Below are positions 6,640-11,164 of a stretch of DNA of 11,164 bases, piece by piece. A model generated the notes under the pieces. That model had not been told where the DNA came from. It saw only the letters and a list, made by a program, of their open reading frames with translations, and did no database searches. The stretch's first letter is position 1; the number at the start of each line of letters is the position of its first letter. The DNA is from Bacteroidota bacterium (lineage in GTDB: Bacteria > Bacteroidota > Bacteroidia > Chitinophagales > Chitinophagaceae). The stretch covers positions 1-11,164 of the forward strand of contig JAFAEW010000105.1 in assembly GCA_023423835.1 (NCBI GenBank), given 5' to 3'. A program made the translations under genes and the position numbers.

Positions 6640-9057
6640 ATGAATTATAGACATCTGCTGTTGCTTTCATTGGTGATCTTCTTCCTGAAGGCACAAGGGC
6701 AGGCAATTGGAGAAGAGAGGAAAAATAAGGCAACGATTTCAGGATCTAATTTCCAGGGATGGATAAAAGATGCTGAAACCGGGCAGCCATTACCGGGAGC
6801 AACGATCTATTTTCCGGAAATAAAGAAAGGCGCAATTGCCGATACATCGGGCTTCTTCCGCTTTACGGGACTTCCCAAATCAAATCTGCTTTTTGAAATA
6901 ACTTACCAGGGATACAAGTCATACTCAGAAACGATTAACCCATCTGACAGCCTGAAGACCTGGTTGCTTGATCCGTTGATCGTTGAACAGCAGGAAGTTA
7001 CCGTTACCGGCGTTTCTTTTGCCACGAGATTGCGGCAAAATCCTCAGCCTATTACCGTGATCAATAAAGCCGGTTTATTTTCAACGCCCTCCACCAACCT
7101 GATGGAAGCCTTGTCGAAAAAAATCCCGGGTTTTTCTGTAGTTACTACCGGACCTGCAATCGCTAAGCCGTTTATCCGCGGATTGGGCTATAACCGGGTG
7201 GTAACGATTGAAGATGGCGTAAAGCAGGAAGGGCAGCAATGGGGAGATGAGCACGGCGTAGAAATTGACGATAACAGTATTCAGAGAATTGAAGTGGTAA
7301 AAGGTCCGGCTTCACTCATTTATGGCAGCGATGCAATTGCAGGAGTCATCAATATCCAATCTCAGATTCCTGCGCCACAGGGAACGATCAGGGCGAATGT
7401 AATTTCAGAATACCAGACCAATAACAATCTGGTGGGAACCTATGGTCAGATCGGTGCAACAAAAAACGGATTTAGCTGGAACGCCTATGGAAACTACAAA
7501 GCGGCCCGCGACTACAGCAACAAATACGATGGAAAGGTGTTTAACTCCAGGTTTATCAATAAAGATGCCGGTGCAATGGCCGGTTACTCAGGTCCCTGGG
7601 GCTACAGCCGGTTATATTTCACGCATTACAACCTGAAGGCCGGCATCGTGGAAGGTGCAAGGGATTCGGCCTCCGGAAAATTTGTAGAAACCCTTCCCGA
7701 TGGCAGCAGTGCAATCGTTACAAATTTCAATTCCGCGCAGCCGGCGATTCCCTATCAGCAGATCGCACATTTGAAACTCACGCTCGACAATAATTTCAAC
7801 CTCGGATCAAACCGACTCGAGCTAATCGGCGCCTATCAACAAAACCGCCGACAGGAATTTGGAGATGCCGCTGATCCCCGCGAAGCAGAAACAGACATGA
7901 ATCTGCAGACTGTAAACTACGGGTTGAAATGGCGATTGCCATCGCAAAAGAGCTGGAAAACCGCTATCGGCATCAACGGGATGTATCAAAACAATGAGAA
8001 CTTCGGTAATGAAACCGTTATTCCCGATTATCACCTATTTGATGCGGGCATTTACGTTTTCTCCCAATACATCAGGAATGCAATTTCTGTAAGCGGCGGC
8101 CTTCGGTTCGACACCCGCTCGTTAAGCGCTTCCGGTATGGAAAACAGTTTTCGAAAATCCGAAGCCTTTAAAAGAAATTTCGCCAACATTTCGGGCAGCC
8201 TCGGTTTAACGTGGAAACTTAAGTCCGATGTTTTCCTTAAAGCAAATCTCGCCCGTGGTTTCAGAGCTCCAAATCTTGCCGAACTGGGAAGCAATGGAGA
8301 ACACGAGGGAACCGCCCGCTATGAAGTGGGAAACAAAGACTTGAGGAGCGAGACGAGTCTTCAGGGCGATCTTGGCCTTGAAGTGCAATCAAACCATCTG
8401 GCTTTCCGGGCAAGCGTATTCTATAATTCCATCGGTAATTTCATCTACTATTCAAAGGTGTATAACGAAAACGGAACTGACTCCGTAATAAAGGATCCCA
8501 CCACCGGGCATATCGCTTCCCTTTACAAATACCGTATGGGAAATGCATATTTGTTTGGGGGTGAATTTTATCTCGATCTCCATCCTCATCCACTCGATTG
8601 GCTTCACTTCGAAAATACCTTTTCCTACACGGTCGGCAAATTTAGGAATGCTGTCGATGGGAGTAACAATCTTCCGCTGATTCCACCTGCAAAATGGGTA
8701 TCAGAATTACGGTCAAAATTCTATCCCAATGGGGAAACGATCAGAAACTTATTCATAAGTGTTTCCGGCGATTACAGTTTCGATCAAAACCGGCCATTCA
8801 CGGGTTACGGCACTGAAACGAGCACAGCAGGATTTTTTCTGTTGAATTCAGCCCTCGGAATGGAAGTGATGCACCGCGACAAGCTCCTGTTTTCTTTCGT
8901 TCTCTCCGCCAGCAACCTTGCCAACACCACCTACCAAAGTCATCTCAGCCGGCTGAAATATACCGATGTTAATGAAGTTACCGGAAGGCGCGGTGTGTTT
9001 GAAACGGGCCGGAATTTTTCACTCAAAGTCAATATTCCGTTTGAAGGGAAGAGTTAG
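6640..9057 (+). CDS. TonB-dependent outer-membrane receptor with carboxypeptidase-regulatory-like N-domain
   Basis: 805 residues from the ATG at 6640, chosen because it gives a clean signal peptide (NYRHLLLLSLVIFFLKAQGQ) and because the upstream in-frame TTG sits in the promoter. These receptors import scarce ligands across the outer membrane using TonB energy. Residues 37-105 form a carboxypeptidase D regulatory-like domain (GWIKDAETGQPLPGATIYF). The plug spans about 119-241, with PFIRGLGYNRVVTIEDGV and KGPASLIYGSDAIAGVINI (221-239). The rest is the 22-strand-type barrel, including ARGFRAPNLAELGSNGEHEG (538-557) and RYEVGNKDL, ending VNIPFEGKS. The plug loop WGDEHG (201-206) and the HEGT-RYE-GN motif recall the ZnuD-like receptor group that takes up metals, but no His-rich loop is seen, so zinc, copper, iron-siderophore or another ligand are all possible. 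There is no STN signalling domain and no adjacent SusD, arguing against a FecA-type or polysaccharide system. Confidence 0.93.
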   Translation: MNYRHLLLLSLVIFFLKAQGQAIGEERKNKATISGSNFQGWIKDAETGQPLPGATIYFPEIKKGAIADTSGFFRFTGLPKSNLLFEITYQGYKSYSETINPSDSLKTWLLDPLIVEQQEVTVTGVSFATRLRQNPQPITVINKAGLFSTPSTNLMEALSKKIPGFSVVTTGPAIAKPFIRGLGYNRVVTIEDGVKQEGQQWGDEHGVEIDDNSIQRIEVVKGPASLIYGSDAIAGVINIQSQIPAPQGTIRANVISEYQTNNNLVGTYGQIGATKNGFSWNAYGNYKAARDYSNKYDGKVFNSRFINKDAGAMAGYSGPWGYSRLYFTHYNLKAGIVEGARDSASGKFVETLPDGSSAIVTNFNSAQPAIPYQQIAHLKLTLDNNFNLGSNRLELIGAYQQNRRQEFGDAADPREAETDMNLQTVNYGLKWRLPSQKSWKTAIGINGMYQNNENFGNETVIPDYHLFDAGIYVFSQYIRNAISVSGGLRFDTRSLSASGMENSFRKSEAFKRNFANISGSLGLTWKLKSDVFLKANLARGFRAPNLAELGSNGEHEGTARYEVGNKDLRSETSLQGDLGLEVQSNHLAFRASVFYNSIGNFIYYSKVYNENGTDSVIKDPTTGHIASLYKYRMGNAYLFGGEFYLDLHPHPLDWLHFENTFSYTVGKFRNAVDGSNNLPLIPPAKWVSELRSKFYPNGETIRNLFISVSGDYSFDQNRPFTGYGTETSTAGFFLLNSALGMEVMHRDKLLFSFVLSASNLANTTYQSHLSRLKYTDVNEVTGRRGVFETGRNFSLKVNIPFEGKS

Positions 9058-9175
9058 CGGGATAAAAAAATCAAATGAAGGAGAGGGGGGAACGATCATC
9101 AAATTACAATATTTTTAATATGGCATCTTTATTGCATTTTTTGGAAGGTAGATCATCACATCAAAAAAAATAAAT

Positions 9176-10447
9176 ATGCCTGTTAATCTTGTTGACCTTG
9201 TTAAAAATCAATTTTCTTCTGATTTTACTGCAAGGGCTGCCGCCGCTTTGGGTGAAAATGAGTCCGGAATCGACAAATCGCTCAATGCCTCCATTCCTGC
9301 TGCCCTGGGTGCAATGCTGCAAAAGTCAGAATCAAAGGGTGGTGCGGCGGAAATATTGTCGGCTTCAACAAAGGCAGTTGAAAATCCATTGTTGGGAAAT
9401 CTGGCGCAGCTTTTTAGTGGCGGCGCCTCTACATCGGGACTGATGGGAATGGCGTCTGGTCTCTTTTCAAACAAAATAACCGACATCATTTCAAATGTGG
9501 CTTCTTTTGCCGGAATAAAAGCTTCCTCTGCCTCCTCAATTATCAATCTTGTTGCGCCCGCTGCCCTTGCGGTGGTAGGAAAATATGCGGACCAGAATAA
9601 TTTATCGGCTGCGGATTTAGTGGAATTTCTGAAAGATCAGCGTACACACGTCTTACGCAGCGTGCCGGGCGGTTTCAACCTGGGAAGTGTACTCGGTCTC
9701 GCAGGCATCCCAGGGATCGAAAATGCGGCGGATCCATTTGGAGATGTTGGCGGAGAAGGTTTAAGAGACACGATCGAATCGGCTGACGAGTCGGTACTGG
9801 CCACGGAGGGAGAGCGAAGGAAAAACGGCGCATGGATCATTCCTTTCCTTGTGGCCATCATTGCAATGGGCGTCATCTGGTACCTGACGAAGGGCTGCGG
9901 CAATACCGCCTCTGTGGTGGAGAGAACGGTCATTAACGATACCAATAGTGCGCAAATGAAAGCCTCTGATTCCCTGCAAAATACAGTAGCGCTTCAACTT
10001 CCTAACGGGTCGCATCTTACAGTGAAAAAAGGCGGACTTGAAGATCAGCTCGTTAATTTTTTACAATCTGACTATAAAGATCTCAACAACGATTCGCTCA
10101 AAAATGTGTGGTTCAATCTGGACAGCATAAATTTCAAAACAGACAGTGCAACGATTACGCCGGAAAGCCAGACCCAGATCAATAATATTGCCGTCATCCT
10201 GAATGCTTTTCCGGAGGCGAAAGTTAAAATCGGAGGTTATTCGGATAAGACCGGCAATGAATCGCACAATAAAAAATTATCGGCTGAACGGGCACGCGCC
10301 GTTGCCGATGCGCTCGATCTGGCAGGCGTTTCAAAACAGGTTGTGGGATCAGAAGGATACGGTTCGCAGTTTGCGAAGTATTCTGAAAACGCCGCTGATT
10401 CAGACAGGGTAAAGGACAGGCATATTTCATTAAGTTTCAGAAAATAG
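9176..10447 (+). CDS. DUF937 domain - transmembrane helix - OmpA peptidoglycan-binding domain protein
   Basis: 423 residues. The N-terminus has no signal peptide. About 1-175 is Ala/Ser/Gly-rich and helical, resembling DUF937 (YidB-like) proteins (SIPAALGAMLQKSES; NLVAPAALAVVGKYADQNNLS). One transmembrane helix lies at about 219-238 (AWIIPFLVAIIAMGVIWYLT) after a basic ERRKNG, predicting a cytoplasmic DUF937 part and a periplasmic C-terminus. The OmpA-like domain spans about 311-423 (FNLDSINFKTDSATITPESQ) with D357 in GGYSDKTG and R372 in KLSAERARAV, the usual diaminopimelate-binding Asp and Arg. The protein should tether the inner membrane to the cell wall. The ATG follows an A/T-rich CAAAAAAAATAAAT stretch typical of Bacteroidota translation starts. 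It lies 118 nt after the receptor gene; co-transcription is uncertain. The role of the DUF937 part is unknown. Confidence 0.85.
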   Translation: MPVNLVDLVKNQFSSDFTARAAAALGENESGIDKSLNASIPAALGAMLQKSESKGGAAEILSASTKAVENPLLGNLAQLFSGGASTSGLMGMASGLFSNKITDIISNVASFAGIKASSASSIINLVAPAALAVVGKYADQNNLSAADLVEFLKDQRTHVLRSVPGGFNLGSVLGLAGIPGIENAADPFGDVGGEGLRDTIESADESVLATEGERRKNGAWIIPFLVAIIAMGVIWYLTKGCGNTASVVERTVINDTNSAQMKASDSLQNTVALQLPNGSHLTVKKGGLEDQLVNFLQSDYKDLNNDSLKNVWFNLDSINFKTDSATITPESQTQINNIAVILNAFPEAKVKIGGYSDKTGNESHNKKLSAERARAVADALDLAGVSKQVVGSEGYGSQFAKYSENAADSDRVKDRHISLSFRK

Positions 10448-10467
10448 CCGGTCGCGGTTTTATCTTG

Positions 10468-10496
10468 TTGATTAAGCCGTTACTTGTTTACCTTCG
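10468..10496 (+). promoter_or_regulatory. Possible Bacteroidota-type promoter of the second M14 peptidase gene
   Basis: TTG at 10468-10470, 18 nt, then TACCTTCG at 10489-10496, one base off TAnnTTTG. The expected transcript start is about 5-10 nt before the ATG at 10508, giving a very short leader. If real, translation may use the second ATG at 10517 instead. The match is imperfect and the region is only 60 nt long. Confidence 0.3.
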
Positions 10497-10507
10497 ACCC
10501 TTATAAA

Positions 10508-11164
10508 ATGGTTTCTATGCGATCAGTCTTTATACTAATGTTTTGCTGTCTGTCCGGTTGGTCTTACGGTCAAAACTTTTTAACTGTGTTCGAGAAAAGC
10601 GGTGGAAAACAAACCGCCACCTATTTTGAGTGTATTGAGTATTACCGGCAATTGTCTGATAAGTATTCTTCCCTGAAGATGATGTCATTTGATACCACCG
10701 ATGCGGGCTATCCTTTACACCTCGTTCTCTATTCAAAAGATAGGCTGTTTGATCCGGCGAAAGCACATCAACAGAATAAAGTGGTGATGTTGATCAACAA
10801 TGGCATTCATCCGGGAGAGCCGGACGGAATTGAAGCCAGCATGATGTTGATGCGGGATCTCACAACCGGAAAACTGAAGGCGCCTGAGAATGTTTTGATT
10901 GCATGTATTCCCGTCTATAATATCGGCGGTGCATTGAACCGGAATGCTCATTCAAGGGTTAATCAGGATGGACCTGAAAGCTACGGATTTCGCGGTAATG
11001 CCCAAAACCTTGATCTTAACCGCGATTTCATCAAGGCAGATTCAAAGAATGCCATCGCCTTCACCAAAATATTTCAATGGTTGCATCCGGACATCTTCAT
11101 AGATAGCCATGTAAGCGATGGGGCAGATTATCAGGCGGTAATGACGCTGCTCAGTACCCAATAC
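10508..11164 (+). CDS. Zinc carboxypeptidase, peptidase M14 family (3' end cut off by window)
   Basis: The first 219 codons of a secreted M14 metallopeptidase; the frame is open through the last base. Residues 1-21 are a signal peptide (MRSVFILMFCCLSGWSYG then QN), with likely signal-peptidase I cleavage near residue 21; the two Cys are not in a convincing lipobox. H101 and E104 in NNGIHPGEPDG are the first two zinc ligands, N171-R172 in NLDLNRDF the substrate-carboxylate binding pair, and H201 in FIDSHVSDGADYQ the third zinc ligand. The catalytic Glu would lie beyond the window. The motif context differs from the M14 gene at the left edge, so they belong to different subgroups. Start could be the ATG at 10508 or at 10517; the second places the Arg closer to the hydrophobic core. 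Periplasmic or extracellular; substrate unknown. Confidence 0.9.
   Translation, partial: MVSMRSVFILMFCCLSGWSYGQNFLTVFEKSGGKQTATYFECIEYYRQLSDKYSSLKMMSFDTTDAGYPLHLVLYSKDRLFDPAKAHQQNKVVMLINNGIHPGEPDGIEASMMLMRDLTTGKLKAPENVLIACIPVYNIGGALNRNAHSRVNQDGPESYGFRGNAQNLDLNRDFIKADSKNAIAFTKIFQWLHPDIFIDSHVSDGADYQAVMTLLSTQY

Noticed and set aside
9077..9090. Purine-rich GAAGGAGAGGGGGG resembling a Shine-Dalgarno site
   Set aside because: No start codon or reading frame follows at a usable distance; the real start (9176) is about 85 nt away and has an A-rich upstream region.
9094..9158. Direct repeat GATCATCA at 9094-9101 and 9151-9158 upstream of the DUF937-OmpA gene
   Set aside because: Eight bases, two copies, 57 nt apart; easily due to chance and not aligned with a promoter.
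9208..9546. Antisense frame of 112 codons inside the DUF937-OmpA gene
   Set aside because: Its composition mirrors the Ala/Ser-rich coding strand and it has no start context or motif; a shadow frame.
10448..10463. CCG-GTCG-CGG followed by TTTTAT as a terminator after the DUF937-OmpA gene
   Set aside because: The stem is only 3 bp, too short to act as an intrinsic terminator.

Overview
The window looks like a chromosomal segment from a Bacteroidota bacterium, most likely near the Chitinophagales/Sphingobacteriales. The evidence is a TonB-dependent receptor with an N-terminal carboxypeptidase-regulatory-like domain, a Bacteroidota-type promoter (TTG, 20 nt, TAGATTTG) in front of it, start codons preceded by A/T-rich sequence rather than Shine-Dalgarno motifs, and an ECF sigma factor paired with a membrane protein that ends in a beta-barrel-like domain. 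I see no tRNA, rRNA, CRISPR array, insertion sequence or phage gene. No gene-free stretch exceeds about 210 bases.

Layout. (1) Positions 2-3231, + strand: the C-terminal part of a large M14 zinc carboxypeptidase cut by the window edge, then a PLP-dependent class IV aminotransferase and, 4 nt later, a small DUF202 membrane protein. (2) Positions 3233-6428, - strand: reading leftward, an ECF sigma factor, a single-pass membrane protein with a barrel-like C-terminus (probable cognate anti-sigma factor), then an MscS-family channel. The channel gene ends 1 nt from the end of the DUF202 gene. (3) Positions 6585-9057, + strand: a TonB-dependent receptor divergent from the sigma factor, with a good promoter and an overlapping palindrome that could be an operator. 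(4) Positions 9176-10447, + strand: a DUF937-transmembrane-OmpA fusion. (5) Positions 10508-11164, + strand: the N-terminal 219 residues of a second, different M14 peptidase, cut by the right edge.

How the genes may work together: most products act in the cell envelope. The most notable unit is the sigma factor with its partner. The partner has a short cytoplasmic segment, one inner-membrane helix, a linker of about 175 residues and about eight beta-strands. This layout matches what I recall of the recently described dual membrane-spanning anti-sigma factors of Bacteroides, which would let an outer-membrane sensor control a cytoplasmic sigma factor directly. The second most interesting signal is the palindrome over the receptor promoter, which suggests repression by a dimeric regulator, perhaps metal-responsive. 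All functional links are inferences from sequence reading and gene order; no search or structure prediction was run.
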